Part shown: piece after piece, positions 36,008 to 44,569 of the stretch
How the letters are laid out: each line of letters opens with the position of its first letter
Position numbering within the stretch: the stretch's first letter is position 1
DNA from: Dyadobacter chenhuakuii
GTDB taxonomy: Bacteria > Bacteroidota > Bacteroidia > Cytophagales > Spirosomataceae
DNA: 64,000 nt
Direction: 5' to 3'
Assembly: GCF_023821985.2 (NCBI RefSeq)
Contig: NZ_CP098805.1
Location: 1,364,001 to 1,428,000, forward strand
Translations under genes and position numbers: made by a program
Notes under the pieces: generated by a model
What the model saw: the letters and a program-made list of their open reading frames with translations, nothing else
Database searches by the model: none
Told to the model about the DNA's origin: nothing

Positions 36008-36038
36008 TTGCGCTGTATAGCCTTTCCTACTACTTTTG
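36008..36038 (+). promoter_or_regulatory. Predicted promoter of tRNA-Thr
   Basis: TTG at 36008-36010 and TACTTTTG at 36031-36038 match the Bacteroidota -33/-7 consensus with 20 bp between. The tRNA starts 45 bp later. Confidence 0.65.
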
Positions 36039-36083
36039 CACCATGATAACGGAATAACAAACGGTATCAGAAAGTAAAAAGAG

Positions 36084-36156
<73 letters not shown>

Positions 36157-36166
36157 CTTGAAAATC

Positions 36167-36199
36167 AAGCACTTAGCATTAATTTGCTAAGTGCTTTTT
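36167..36199 (+). terminator. Terminator of tRNA-Thr
   Basis: Arms AAGCACTTAGC and GCTAAGTGCTT (36167-36177, 36186-36196), 8-nt loop, followed by T residues. Confidence 0.88.
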
Positions 36200-36764
36200 G
36201 CTTTACTTGCAATAAAAGTTGCAATAGTTTCTTTCAAGGAGAAGCTGTCTCGGCGGGACAGTTGTACGCATGCTGTTGAAAATTGATATTGCGGCTGTCT
36301 ATTTCTAAGACCCTAGAAAATTCACTCAATAGAATGACATCTCCGTTTGCGAGCTCGTCGAGATTAAATCAATCTTATGGTCGCGCCAGGAAACTCTTCC
36401 GGAGAACCTCTACTTAACAAACTGGACTTTTCTAAATTATTCTCATTGTCCAGGTGCAGTATGTCGGCTTGGTTCTTTTCAAGATCTTGGTCTATTGTAA
36501 GCTCAAGTAATTATGAGCAATTTCGGTTTATTTCTGAGCGCTTAGATGAAAACCTGATTCAAGTACTTATTTTATAATAATAGCAATGTAATACCAAACC
36601 CTTTTCACTAAATCATCCTTACCATTTATATGAAGGTTTATTTTATTATAGATTAGCACTGTATTGTCACCGAGGAAGCAACGCAGGCAAAGCCAGAAAT
36701 TCGGGCATTTTGACCGGCAGAATTTCACAGAGTGCTGCCAGAAAGCTTTTGAGTAAACGTTTGG
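36200..36764. other. Decayed intergenic sequence after tRNA-Thr
   Basis: About 565 bp with only short, unconvincing frames. From about 36711 the plus strand shows a degenerate coding-like stretch that is repeated at 38159. Confidence 0.5.
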
Positions 36765-36780
36765 TTATGAAACTGAGATT
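36711..36780 (+). repeat. Degenerate repeat, copy A (unknown coding remnant)
   Basis: About 66 bp align with 38159-38224 at roughly three quarters identity. Both read in one frame as DR-x-x-F, then KAF, then TFGYE (this copy has an in-frame stop after KAFE). It is joined to the antisense end of the SRPBCC gene. Looks like two remnants of one unknown gene. Confidence 0.5.
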
Positions 36781-37121
36781 AGCGAAACCTTCAAATATTG
36801 GAAGGTGATGCCGAATGGAACAGCAATGGAGCGTGCCGCATCCTTCTCTGTTAAGTCAAATGAAATGCCGATTACAATCCACTCCGGGTCTGATGAGACG
36901 CATTCCCAAAGTATTTTTTTGTTTTCAGACAATTCCAACGTCTTCATTTTTGTGGCATAATTATCCCCAAAGTCAAACTCATTTACAAAACCTAGTTCCG
37001 GCTTAACAATCAATTCTACTGTCCAGACAGCGCTCAGGCCTTCTTGGGTTGTTATTGCTTTGTAAATATCCGCAATGGGTGATTTAATGTAATTGATGTG
37101 CTCATTTTTTCCATTTTTCAT
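36765..37121 (-). pseudogene. SRPBCC/AHSA1-like protein, C-terminally truncated
   Basis: 118 residues. The N-terminal part is a clear START/AHSA1-type fold (INYIKSPIADIYKAITTQEGLSAVWTVEL, then FVNEFDFGDNY, LWECVSSDPEWIVIGISFDLTEKD). After TEKDAAR the family pattern (the final strand and long C-terminal helix with W and SLK) is lost and the chain ends after unrelated residues. The junction coincides with a degenerate repeat on the plus strand. A family member is normally 140-160 residues. Probably inactivated by recombination. Confidence 0.6.
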
Positions 37122-37433
37122 GACTTGTTAATAGAAATACAAAATTGACAATTGATATCCAAGCTTGCTAGGCATATGAGACAACCAAAGGGGAAAATCG
37201 GACAGTTAAGAGTAAAATTTAAATAGCACAATCAAAATATCTCGTTGTTTATTATGGAAAATGGCAAATCCGAGAATTTCCTTCCAGAGTTTGTATAACA
37301 TATTTCAGGCTAAATAAGGAAACATAGAACAAGGGCAGACAGGGTTATATTAAAGTTCTTTGAATATTGCAAGGAGAGCGCACTTTGTAAGACTGTGGAT
37401 TTTTGACGCAGTGCTTATAGTCCGTACCCAACA
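37122..37433. other. Intergenic region without recognisable features
   Basis: About 310 bp of AT-rich sequence. No credible frame, RNA or strong repeat seen. Confidence 0.4.
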
Positions 37434-37850
37434 TTATCCTGCGGGTGCAAAAATCATGGCCAACAAAAATGGAGCGGTTATAGCGATTGATATTATAAGC
37501 GCCTTCCAAATTTTCTTATATTCGTAATTGTCGGAAGGGAAATATTTTTTAAAAAAATACTCAGATAAGATCGCCCCCCATACCATATTGAAAAGATACG
37601 AAAAAGAGCCACCTTTTGTGTGGAAGTTGTTTACAATCAGTATTGTTGCCACAGTAAAGACAATTGAAATCAGCAAAATAAGATTGGCTTCTTTCTTCCT
37701 ACCGCTGTTTATTAGGTTTTGCCGTAATAAAAATCCTCCGAACACCGGGGAGAAAAACACTGAGAAACGCCAACTTGCTCTTTTTGAGTAAATTTTAACT
37801 GTATTTTCCTGGTTAAAGCTTGGTGTTGTAAGGTCGTTTTCTTCTGTCAT
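37434..37850 (-). CDS. Small multi-pass membrane protein, unknown
   Basis: 138 residues with three probable membrane helices (VFFSPVFGGFLLRQNLI region, LILLISIVFTVATILIV, and ALIISIAITAPFLLAMIF). The N-terminus is polar (MTEENDLTTPSFNQEN). No domain recognised. It lies in the accessory region and its base composition matches the AT-rich surroundings. Confidence 0.55.
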   Translation of the reverse strand: MTEENDLTTPSFNQENTVKIYSKRASWRFSVFFSPVFGGFLLRQNLINSGRKKEANLILLISIVFTVATILIVNNFHTKGGSFSYLFNMVWGAILSEYFFKKYFPSDNYEYKKIWKALIISIAITAPFLLAMIFAPAG

Positions 37851-38259
37851 ATTTTTATTAGTCTAGGATCAAGTCGGAACTGCCAAATCTTTTACAAAGC
37901 ATATTATTGGCGAAAAAGCTGTATAAAATCCAGTGGATGTATTAAGTGCTATACATTTGAGGTTCTTTGTACATGACCAATATGAGCTAGAATCTAATCT
38001 TATCGCCAGGTTTCAATTCATTTACAATGTTCTCTGCCATTAACGAATCCCTCAGAGTTGCCCCTGCGCCTCAGAGGAGTTTTCCGGATTGTTCAGCAAT
38101 CAGCTAAGAGAATTATGAACAAAAAATGACAAATCGCATTGACAACATAATATGTGGGACCGGCTTGATTTCAAAGATCGGTGCGTAAAAGCTTTTGACC
38201 AAACGTTTGGCTATGAACGTGAGCAATAAACAAACCTTCTCATATTTAGGTGACCTAAA
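37851..38259. other. Intergenic region with a degenerate repeat
   Basis: About 400 bp. The only structure I see is copy B of the degenerate repeat at 38152-38229, which reads ATG-WDRLDF through TFGYEREQ-stop (25 codons). It is probably a remnant. Confidence 0.4.
38152..38229 (+). repeat. Degenerate repeat, copy B (unknown coding remnant)
   Basis: See copy A at 36711-36780. Here the frame is open for 25 codons: MWDRLDFKDRC, then VKAFDQTFGYEREQ and a stop. Too short to call a gene. Confidence 0.45.
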
Positions 38260-38679
38260 CTACCTATTTCCATTCTCCTTGAACCTGTAGCGTATCCCCC
38301 AACTTCCCCTAACGATCGTTGAACCTTCATAGACGATAGGTGCCAATTCTATATGAAATCCGAAATTTTTTGAAGAAAAAGGGAAGAAATGAGCCCCGAT
38401 AGGCACAACGAGTCCTGCAATATTGTTAGCTCGACCTCCTAATCCAACATATACTTCCACGTCTTTTTTATTAATAAACTGGTATGTTGCCACTGCTTCT
38501 ACCGACATATTTTCCAGATTTGTGTCTACTCCCAAGCGGAGTTCCGGAACAAACCGGTCTGCCACTTCATAATTAAAGCCAATGAAAGGCAAATTAGATT
38601 GGTGAATGCTTACGCCGAATTGGGCGAAGGAGGAATTTATAGAAACAATGCAAAAAATTAATACTAATTGCTTACGCAT
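38260..38679 (-). CDS. Small exported beta-rich protein
   Basis: 139 residues with a signal peptide (ending SSFAQ at about residue 20). The mature part alternates hydrophobic strands (FIGFNYEVADRFVPELRLGV, SVEAVATYQF, VEVYVGLGGRANNIAGLVVPIGAHFFPF) and ends with a basic tail. It resembles a small outer-membrane barrel or half-barrel. No name can be given. Confidence 0.55.
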   Translation of the reverse strand: MRKQLVLIFCIVSINSSFAQFGVSIHQSNLPFIGFNYEVADRFVPELRLGVDTNLENMSVEAVATYQFINKKDVEVYVGLGGRANNIAGLVVPIGAHFFPFSSKNFGFHIELAPIVYEGSTIVRGSWGIRYRFKENGNR

Positions 38680-38904
38680 GCGCTGGATTACCTAAATTAA
38701 TTGTATTTCGAACAAACGGATTAATTTTCATAAGTACAGAAAAAATTTTGCATTTTGATAACTTTTCTGACGATGAAGTCAAAAGGAAATATGGAAATAC
38801 AATTTCCTAAACCTACTTATTAGTGCTAGACACGGGGCTTTACCCATTGCGTTCCGGAGCAGATGATACAAGTGAAGCGTCTCGTAATGTAAGTTAATGG
38901 AGCT

Positions 38905-39327
38905 CTACTTAATTTTAACCGATTCTATTATCTGCATGAACGTATTTTCATTACGGCTTCTGCCCAAAAGTGTCAATTGGATTACCCCTAAATTATAATA
39001 GATACCGATCAAACCTTCGCCAGGTTTTCTTGGCTTCACCATCTTTGTTGGGTAACCATCCCGATTACTTTCTGTAACGATATGCGTTTTTGATGTTTCA
39101 GCAGTAAATCGATAAGAGTACATACCATAATCGTATGTCAGAGTATCCTTGCCATCGGTAACACCTCCCACCTTAGAATCGTAGCCTTGGGCGCTGAATT
39201 CTTTCCATTTTGAAGGTGCTTCAAGTGTGAATGTGCCGAAATCAAATGTTTTCCATTCGCTTCTTGGTTCTTCCTTATTGCAGGCCAGCATTAGGCAACA
39301 AATTGTCAGAAATACAATGGTTTTCAT
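38905..39327 (-). CDS. Small lipoprotein, unknown function
   Basis: 140 residues with a lipobox (LMLACNKEEP, Cys about residue 16). The mature part has a DUF-like beta pattern (FTLEAPSKWKEFSAQGYDSKVGG, LTYDYGMYSYRF, IIESVKIK) similar to PsbP/DUF1795-type small lipoproteins that begin with an apt FTLEAPSKW strand. Function unknown. Confidence 0.6.
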   Translation of the reverse strand: MKTIVFLTICCLMLACNKEEPRSEWKTFDFGTFTLEAPSKWKEFSAQGYDSKVGGVTDGKDTLTYDYGMYSYRFTAETSKTHIVTESNRDGYPTKMVKPRKPGEGLIGIYYNLGVIQLTLLGRSRNENTFMQIIESVKIK

Positions 39328-39494
39328 AACGTCTGGTTTTATGGTTTTTTGTGAAGAAACAGTTTTTAATCAAATAGTTGCAGCACCGAGATTTACTTAC
39401 TTATTCTCTTTCAAATTGTCGTAAATAACCTCAGGTATTTTTTTGTACAAGAGTGGATCTTACCTTCGCAAATTACCATATCTCCATACAAGCT

Positions 39495-39875
39495 ATGAAA
39501 CACACATTATTTCTATTTTTGATCGCTGCCAGCCTGATGGGCTGTGAAAAATTGGGTTTGAAAGATGAAGAATCTACCCATCAGGTATCAAATGTTAAAA
39601 AAGACGAGGACTTTGTTATTGAAAATAAGAAGCAGCCAGCATTTGTTTACTTTACTATTGAAGGACAGCTAAGTCATGATGCTAAGCTGGTCTGGTCAGA
39701 TAGAGCACCCGGAGCCGATTCGGTTTTTATAAATCCCAATGAAATTTCATTGCCAAAAGGAAAGGTAAACATTGCCGATGTTCGAGGAGATTACTACGGT
39801 AAAAAGCTGTATGTCAGGTATGTACCTTTGAATGATTCTACCTCGGGCGCCTTGCAAATAAAAATTAAGATATAA
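39495..39875 (+). CDS. Small lipoprotein, unknown function
   Basis: 126 residues. The ATG at 39495 is preferred because it directly starts a lipoprotein signal (MKHTLFLFLIAASLMGC). The mature region is about 110 residues without recognised motifs (FVYFTIEGQLSHDAKLVW, VRYVPLNDSTSGALQIKIKI). It lies in the accessory stretch, opposite to the preceding lipoprotein gene. Confidence 0.6.
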   Translation: MKHTLFLFLIAASLMGCEKLGLKDEESTHQVSNVKKDEDFVIENKKQPAFVYFTIEGQLSHDAKLVWSDRAPGADSVFINPNEISLPKGKVNIADVRGDYYGKKLYVRYVPLNDSTSGALQIKIKI

Positions 39876-40115
39876 GTTCCTCATTATGAGTTTACTTATA
39901 AGTCTACGTGACAGGTTATTGTTGACATCTGAGACATTGGAAAAAATGAATTTAACACCTTTGCCTTTTGTAGTCACTTCCGCGAAGCTCAGATAGTAGC
40001 GATCCATTTTCTAATCGCATACCATTCTCACGAAACGTCCGGGAGTGTTGCAACTCTTTTCTCTGTTGTTGCAGTCCTCGATGATCGAACTGCCTGCCGA
40101 GAATCCAAATGTCTA

Positions 40116-40511
40116 TTACTTCCTTGGTATTGAGAAGAAAATGTTGGCTATAAAAGCGAGTTGAGCTACTGCGAATATGACAAGGAGCGTAAAAGGATTA
40201 ATAATCCAGAATGACGGCACTGCGACAATAGTGAGAATCAATATTGTTGTTGAAAGATGTAAAAGGCAGAATATGTAATTAGGCTTTTTGCCTGCCTTTT
40301 CAAGTAACCAATATATCATTCCAAAAGACAAAGAAAGTATGGCTAATGCGACAGCATATTGGCCTACAGTGATTACATAATAAGTATCATACAGCTGAAA
40401 ATCCATTATATCCTGCCCAAATAACAATGCTAGTAGTATAAAAATGGGTATGCTTAACCAGCATAAGACATAAGGCGATGTCCAGATAAATGTTCGCTTG
40501 CTTGAAATCAT
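40116..40511 (-). CDS. Four-helix membrane protein resembling a cytochrome oxidase subunit I segment
   Basis: 131 residues with four membrane helices. The second helix segment, DFQLYDTYYVITVGQYAVALAI, looks like the haem-copper oxidase subunit I segment around helix X (LHDTYxVVAHFHYVL). The two haem-ligand-type His residues of that motif are absent here (VGQY for HFHY), so it cannot bind the binuclear centre in the normal way. It may be a remnant or a repurposed accessory. Function unknown. Confidence 0.6.
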   Translation of the reverse strand: MISSKRTFIWTSPYVLCWLSIPIFILLALLFGQDIMDFQLYDTYYVITVGQYAVALAILSLSFGMIYWLLEKAGKKPNYIFCLLHLSTTILILTIVAVPSFWIINPFTLLVIFAVAQLAFIANIFFSIPRK

Positions 40512-40630
40512 GTAGAGCTATACTTTACTTGACAAAATAAAACATCAGTCAGTGATAAAAATCTGGATGTTATGCACTATCAATAACGATTTAATACTTT
40601 TTTTATCACTGCAATTTCGTAACTTCAGCA

Positions 40631-40831
40631 ATGCAAGGAAAGAAAAATTATTCAGAAAAACTTTTCATATGCTTCCAACTTTCAGATAGGGTTCCCAAGG
40701 AAAATTTCTATCACAGGCTCAGCGAAACGCTCGATTTGCATTTTTTATACAGGGACACTCGCGAGCTGTCTGGCAGAACCGGCAATCCATCAATCGACCC
40801 CGTTGTTTTCTTCGAATTGATGCTGAGGTGA
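40631..40831 (+). pseudogene. IS1182-family transposase, N-terminal fragment
   Basis: 66 codons. The pattern is that of IS1182 transposases: LSDRVPKENFYHRLSETLDLHFLY, then GRTGNPSIDPVVFFELMLR, and a stop where the full protein would continue for about 400 residues with the DDE domain. No terminal inverted repeat seen nearby. A decayed mobile element. Confidence 0.8.
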
Positions 40832-40834
40832 TAT

Positions 40835-41158
40835 TTAATCAGTAATCTGTAACGAACAGATCAAAGAAGCATCCAATTCAAGATGATACTTCATAACAAG
40901 TGGACTGCCGAGAAATCTGCCGCTTACTTCCAGAGTCAGTTTTGCTTTTGAGCCGGTTTGAATATAATCAATGGGAGTTAGCTGCATATTATACTTTTCC
41001 GTCGCTTCTTGTATCCACCCTTCAATTTCTTGCCTACCCGAGTAGGACGAACCTTCGTCGGAAACGGTTGCGTGTTCTGTAAAGTAATTGGCAAGTGCTG
41101 TGCTGTCTTGATCGTTTTGTGCTTTACTAAAGCCTGCGATATTTTCTGGAAGTTTCAT
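40835..41158 (-). CDS. SnoaL-like/NTF2-fold protein
   Basis: 107 residues with the usual NTF2-like start (FSKAQNDQDSTALANYFTEHATVSDEG), a conserved GRQEIEGWI segment and a C-terminal strand. Typical length for the short family. Substrate unknown. It is adjacent to a decayed SDR gene on the same strand. Confidence 0.75.
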   Translation of the reverse strand: MKLPENIAGFSKAQNDQDSTALANYFTEHATVSDEGSSYSGRQEIEGWIQEATEKYNMQLTPIDYIQTGSKAKLTLEVSGRFLGSPLVMKYHLELDASLICSLQITD

Positions 41159-41224
41159 GATTTTGAATGTTTATGTTGATTTAAAATGGTTTTCTTATTG
41201 AATGAAATCTTGAATAAACCTGAG

Positions 41225-42013
41225 TTATAATGTGGGAATGGTCCCGCCATCGATCACATATTCGGTGCCTGTAAGGTAAGTGGCTCTCGTAGAAACCAGG
41301 AAGCCGACCAGTTCGGCAACTTCATGTGGCCACGCCGGTCTGCCAAATGGAATGCCGCCTAAGGTGTCCATGGCGCTTTTCTCAGCTTTTTCCATCTGTG
41401 CCGCCAGTGCTTTTGGCAATGCGCTCCATCATCCGGACGGATGACGTAGTCATGATCCAGCCAGGCGAAACGGTCAACAGGCGCACGCCTTTGTGAGCCA
41501 CTGCATTGGACAAACTTTTGCTATAATTGGCCAAAGCTGCTTTTGCCGCCGTATAAGGCAAGGTGGAGTCGTTCAAAGGAAGTTTCGCCTGAATGGATGC
41601 AATGTGAATGATGACGCCACCGTGACGGTTGATCATGCCGCGTAAAAATCCACGGTTCAGCCGCACCGGTGCCAGCAGATTGGTTGGAAATGAGGATTCC
41701 CAATCTTTGTCCGAAAGCACTGCAAATCCACCCGCAGGTGTTTCCGAGCCTCCCATATTGTTGATCAGAATATCTAGTTGGCCGAATTTTGCGGTGACCT
41801 CGTCCACCACTTTATACGTTCCTTCCGGTTTGCTTAAATCTGCGGGAATGAAATGGATGTTTTTATTTTCTTCTTCCGGCTTGTTTCTGGCTGTGTTGAT
41901 CACCGTTGCACCTGCTTGTGAAAACCGGTCGCCGATTGCTTTTCCCGCACCTTTGCTGCCGCCGGTTACCAGGGCAATTAATCTTTTAGTTCGTTTTCAA
42001 AATTGAAATCCAT
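41225..42013 (-). pseudogene. Short-chain dehydrogenase/reductase, broken by two frameshifts
   Basis: The family start MDFNFENELKD (ATG at 42013) is read for 11 codons and then a +1 slip is needed to continue with LIALVTGGSKGAGKAIG. The second frame runs through NNMGGSETPAGGF, HIASIQA and YTAAKAALANYSK to [14 protein letters not shown] second slip in AAAAAGCTGAG (about 41395) is then required to reach [15 protein letters not shown] and the end [14 protein letters not shown]. Together the three pieces form a complete FabG-like SDR with all catalytic residues (S, Y, K). Confidence in the pseudogene call is high unless the base calls are wrong. Confidence 0.85.
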
Positions 42014-42325
42014 GTCCTTATCGATTTGTGTAGGACAAATTTCAACACAATGCTACGCGCCGACAAGTACGGACTTACGATTCACATAGGGATAAATTTA
42101 TCCTAGTGAACCGCCAAATGCATGTGTTTATCATTGCAGGATGTAAGAAAGACAATGCCCGACCTGAATTGCGGGCGCAGTGCTTCCGACCCTTCCGGAC
42201 AATTACATCCAGCAAATAGCCTTGATTGGCCAGCTTCAACAATCGCGGCTGCTGTTGGAAGGTGTTTGTCGTGAATGCGCAGATATCATCAGGTTATAGT
42301 AGCGCACGTTAAGTACAGACCATAC
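42014..42325. other. Intergenic region, no assigned gene
   Basis: About 310 bp. A short plus-strand open stretch near 42180-42290 reads LPDNYIQQIALIGQLQQSRL and ends at a stop; it has no good start and no match I can name. Confidence 0.4.
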
Positions 42326-42769
42326 TTACTGCCCTGATACAGAAGCATCTTCTAGAATGTAGTTCAGATGCTCGACGTCCTGGCTATTGAGCTTTAATGT
42401 ACCGGTTACTGTTTTAACAGCATCGGTTTTAAATCGCTGCTTTTTGTCACGAAACTGCAATTCTACGATAGACTCAGGACCTGCACCACCACAGAAAAAG
42501 CACATCGACATTGGCTGTGCAGAAATGACGTAAATGTTGCCATCCGGATCAACAGGTATCATGTGACCTTTAATTGCAACTTTCTTTCCTTCAAGATCTT
42601 TGACTAACCTACCAAAATCAGGGTATAAAAAATACATGTCGAGCGCCTTATTGAATTTGCGGCTGAACCGTACATCAGAAAGGTGTTTCCAGTTTATGGA
42701 CTTTGAGCGCTCATCAGCAAAGCTTAACACTGAGCATAATAGCATAGCTGTGAATATGTAGATCTTCAT
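42326..42769 (-). CDS. DUF3299-like periplasmic protein
   Basis: 147 residues with a signal peptide (ending SFADE). It carries the family-typical MIPVDPDGNIYVISAQPMSMCFFCGGAGPESIVEL segment, including CFFCGGAG, a Cys pair that may bind metal. A charged C-terminal stretch follows. DUF3299 proteins are often found near metal transport genes; function is not established. It follows the His-rich lipoprotein gene by 11 bp on the same strand, so the two are likely cotranscribed. Confidence 0.75.
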   Translation of the reverse strand: MKIYIFTAMLLCSVLSFADERSKSINWKHLSDVRFSRKFNKALDMYFLYPDFGRLVKDLEGKKVAIKGHMIPVDPDGNIYVISAQPMSMCFFCGGAGPESIVELQFRDKKQRFKTDAVKTVTGTLKLNSQDVEHLNYILEDASVSGQ

Positions 42770-42780
42770 TTTTCCGATTT

Positions 42781-43170
42781 TTAATGCTGGCTGTTTTTAC
42801 GCAGCTGTGCGCTGATGGACTCGATAGCATCTTTCGCATTACGCTGGTATTCCAGCATGGATTCATCTGTCATTTGCGGTGCAGGCTTATGCGTGTGGCC
42901 TTCGGCATGTTCATGTGCATGCTCAAAACCGGGAACTTCAATAACGGATTCTTCCCAAAGTTCTACCAGATGGGCCAAGCTGTCTAACCTGACTTTCTCA
43001 GCAGCACTGGCATGCTGAGCAAGACTATCCAGCGACATTTCCAGTTTGCCAGCTATGCTGACAGATTCCAGGTGGAGCTGATTGGCCTCGATTAGCATTT
43101 GGCTCTTTTGGTCAGATCCCCCGCAACTGAATGCGAATGCCAGCGGGATGGCATAAATAATTGTTTTCAT
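42781..43170 (-). CDS. His-rich lipoprotein
   Basis: 129 residues. The ATG at 43170 gives a proper lipobox (AFSCGG), while an upstream in-frame ATG would not. The mature protein is helical, with a His/Glu-rich loop (HAHEHAEGHTHK, around residues 85-96) that resembles a zinc or nickel binding site. It shares a palindromic operator with the divergent MerC/MerT-like gene. Confidence 0.7.
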   Translation of the reverse strand: MKTIIYAIPLAFAFSCGGSDQKSQMLIEANQLHLESVSIAGKLEMSLDSLAQHASAAEKVRLDSLAHLVELWEESVIEVPGFEHAHEHAEGHTHKPAPQMTDESMLEYQRNAKDAIESISAQLRKNSQH

Positions 43171-43185
43171 GACAACGAACTTTAT

Positions 43186-43208
43186 TATTTGCAACAACGT
43201 TGCAAATA
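43186..43208. promoter_or_regulatory. Fur/Zur-type palindrome between divergent genes
   Basis: A perfect palindrome with 10-bp arms, TATTTGCAAC and GTTGCAAATA, separated by AAC (23 bp). It lies between the starts of the His-rich lipoprotein (43170) and the MerC/MerT-like gene (43246). The size and symmetry are those of Fur-family operators (Fur, Zur). Confidence 0.6.
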
Positions 43209-43245
43209 TCAGTAAAATTTATTGATTTCAGTCATTTTTGCCGTT

Positions 43246-43806
43246 ATGCTTAAAAAGTCTGCTCTTTCACTACCGATTTCCATTTTCGTTTCCCTGTTAC
43301 ACGTAGGCTGCTGCATTTTTCCTTTGATAAGTATTGCAGTGGGCTCTGCGGCACGTTTTGAGGAGCTGACAAGGTATAAACCATTCTTTTTCGGGTTGCA
43401 GGTATTGCTTTTGGTTTACCTTGGTGTAACACTAGTAAGGTTCTATTTAGGCAAACGCCTCTTTCATAGCCAGTTTGAGAATTGGTCTTATCATATTGCT
43501 TTCGGGATCGCGATAGCTGGAATGATTCTTGGCGTATTCGAGCCCTTCCGGACAGAGCAGCAAGTGCTGGCACAACAGCAGTTTGAATTATTTCGGACCC
43601 ACCGGCAAATTCAGTTGTCTGTTTCAGGTAAATACAATAGCGAGCGGCTCAAAGAAGATATCACTTCTATCAAAGGCGTTAAACCCACATCTGTAAAGAT
43701 CAATGGACACTCTGTAAAGGCAACCTTTCAAAGTAATCAGGTGAGTTCAGCTCAAATTTTAAAAACACTAAAAAAGCAAGGGTACAACATTATCAAAATA
43801 GACTAA
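43246..43806 (+). CDS. MerC/MerT-like membrane protein with HMA-type C-terminal domain
   Basis: 186 residues. The ATG at 43246 (MLKKSALSLPISIF) is preferred over the upstream one. Three or four membrane helices occupy residues 1-110, the first carrying a vicinal Cys pair typical of MerT/MerC (LLHVGCCIFPLISIAVG). Residues about 125-186 form a ferredoxin-like HMA domain (IKGVKPTSVKINGHSVKATFQSN), but its CxxC metal-binding motif is missing. Such proteins bring in or buffer soft or zinc-class metals. The adjacent palindrome suggests Fur/Zur control. Mercury itself is not implied, since no mer genes are adjacent. Confidence 0.72.
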   Translation: MLKKSALSLPISIFVSLLHVGCCIFPLISIAVGSAARFEELTRYKPFFFGLQVLLLVYLGVTLVRFYLGKRLFHSQFENWSYHIAFGIAIAGMILGVFEPFRTEQQVLAQQQFELFRTHRQIQLSVSGKYNSERLKEDITSIKGVKPTSVKINGHSVKATFQSNQVSSAQILKTLKKQGYNIIKID

Positions 43807-43825
43807 TCGATACGCTTGTGTTCAT

Positions 43826-44137
43826 TCAAAGCATTTCATGGACATACAACGTAAACGCCAGATTTCCACCAAGCAATTTGAGGGGTGTCAGATATATAAA
43901 CTGGTTCAACTGTAAAAGGGAATTCACTTTCAAATCCGGGGAAACAGCTTGTCCTTGGCCTACGACTACTTTCCTGGTTTGAAATACTTGGGCATAGCCC
44001 TGATAGACAAATCCTGGCTTCCCAACCATACCATCAAAGCTGTTTACCATGCCAAGATTTGCAGCAGGTAAAACAGGGTCCTGGGATGTGACACGCTGAA
44101 TGGATTTCAGATATTGGATAGTATCCAAAGCACGCAT
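43826..44137 (-). pseudogene. Fragment of a SphA/meta-pathway-type outer membrane protein
   Basis: 103 residues resembling the N-terminal region of COG4313-type outer membrane barrels (LPAANLGMVNSFDGMVGKPGFVYQGY, LLQLNQFIYLTPLKLLGGNLAFTLY). There is no signal peptide at the start and the frame stops after YVHEML, so both ends are missing (family about 300 residues). Likely a remnant at the end of the copper cluster. Confidence 0.5.
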
Positions 44138-44176
44138 GTTTGGATACTATCTGTGACTATGATCTGTACAGTCGGA

Positions 44177-44515
44177 TTAGGAGCGCTTTTTTGCCAATGA
44201 ATTGATCCAGGCAGCAATTTTTAAAGCGTCCTTCTCAGGTACGTTTTTCATTGGTGACATAGGCGGGTACCCAGGCCAATTTGCAGGCTTGGGATTGTAG
44301 ATCAAAGCGACGATCTGAGCGTTTGTGTATTTCTTTTTTGCAACATCCACATATGCAGGCCCAATTACCTTAGCGTCAGCTTTATGACAAGCCAGGCATG
44401 CATATTGCGTAAGTAGCTTGGAGATATCTTCGGGTATTTTTACTTGCTGTTGGGCACGGGCTGACATTGCCATAAACGATAGGTAGGCCAAGATTAGACT
44501 TATTATGATTTTCAT
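44177..44515 (-). CDS. Small c-type cytochrome
   Basis: 112 residues with signal peptide (ending MSARAQ) and one haem site CLACH (residues about 40-44). The Met ligand is within NWPGYPPMSPMKNV. This is the cytochrome c551/c8 pattern. It is an electron carrier in the periplasm. It lies downstream of the SCO gene and ends the metal cluster operon; an electron donor or acceptor role for the di-haem proteins is plausible. Confidence 0.9.
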   Translation of the reverse strand: MKIIISLILAYLSFMAMSARAQQQVKIPEDISKLLTQYACLACHKADAKVIGPAYVDVAKKKYTNAQIVALIYNPKPANWPGYPPMSPMKNVPEKDALKIAAWINSLAKKRS

Positions 44516-44569
44516 TCGATATCAAGATTTTAGATGTTTACCAATTGTGAAGCTTTTATTGACCGTGCG

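Noticed and set aside
36300..36380. Minus-strand open stretch reading GDVILLSEFSRVL, reminiscent of a serine-recombinase motif
   Set aside because: Only about 40 codons, stop immediately upstream and no conserved catalytic Ser or Arg arrangement; probably chance.
36377..36577. 66-codon plus-strand frame in the tRNA-Thr downstream region
   Set aside because: Composition is Ser-rich and not protein-like; no ribosome-binding sequence or family pattern.
42180..42290. Short plus-strand frame LPDNYIQQIALIGQL, similar in feel to a Fic N-terminal motif
   Set aside because: No start codon, too short, no Fic core motif HPFxxGNG nearby.
43246..43806. Interpretation as a mercury resistance gene
   Set aside because: The HMA domain has no CxxC, no merA or merR is nearby, and the operator is Fur/Zur-like.
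43826..44137. Considered as a small intact gene of the copper cluster
   Set aside because: It lacks a signal peptide and both ends of the outer-membrane family it resembles, so a fragment is more likely.
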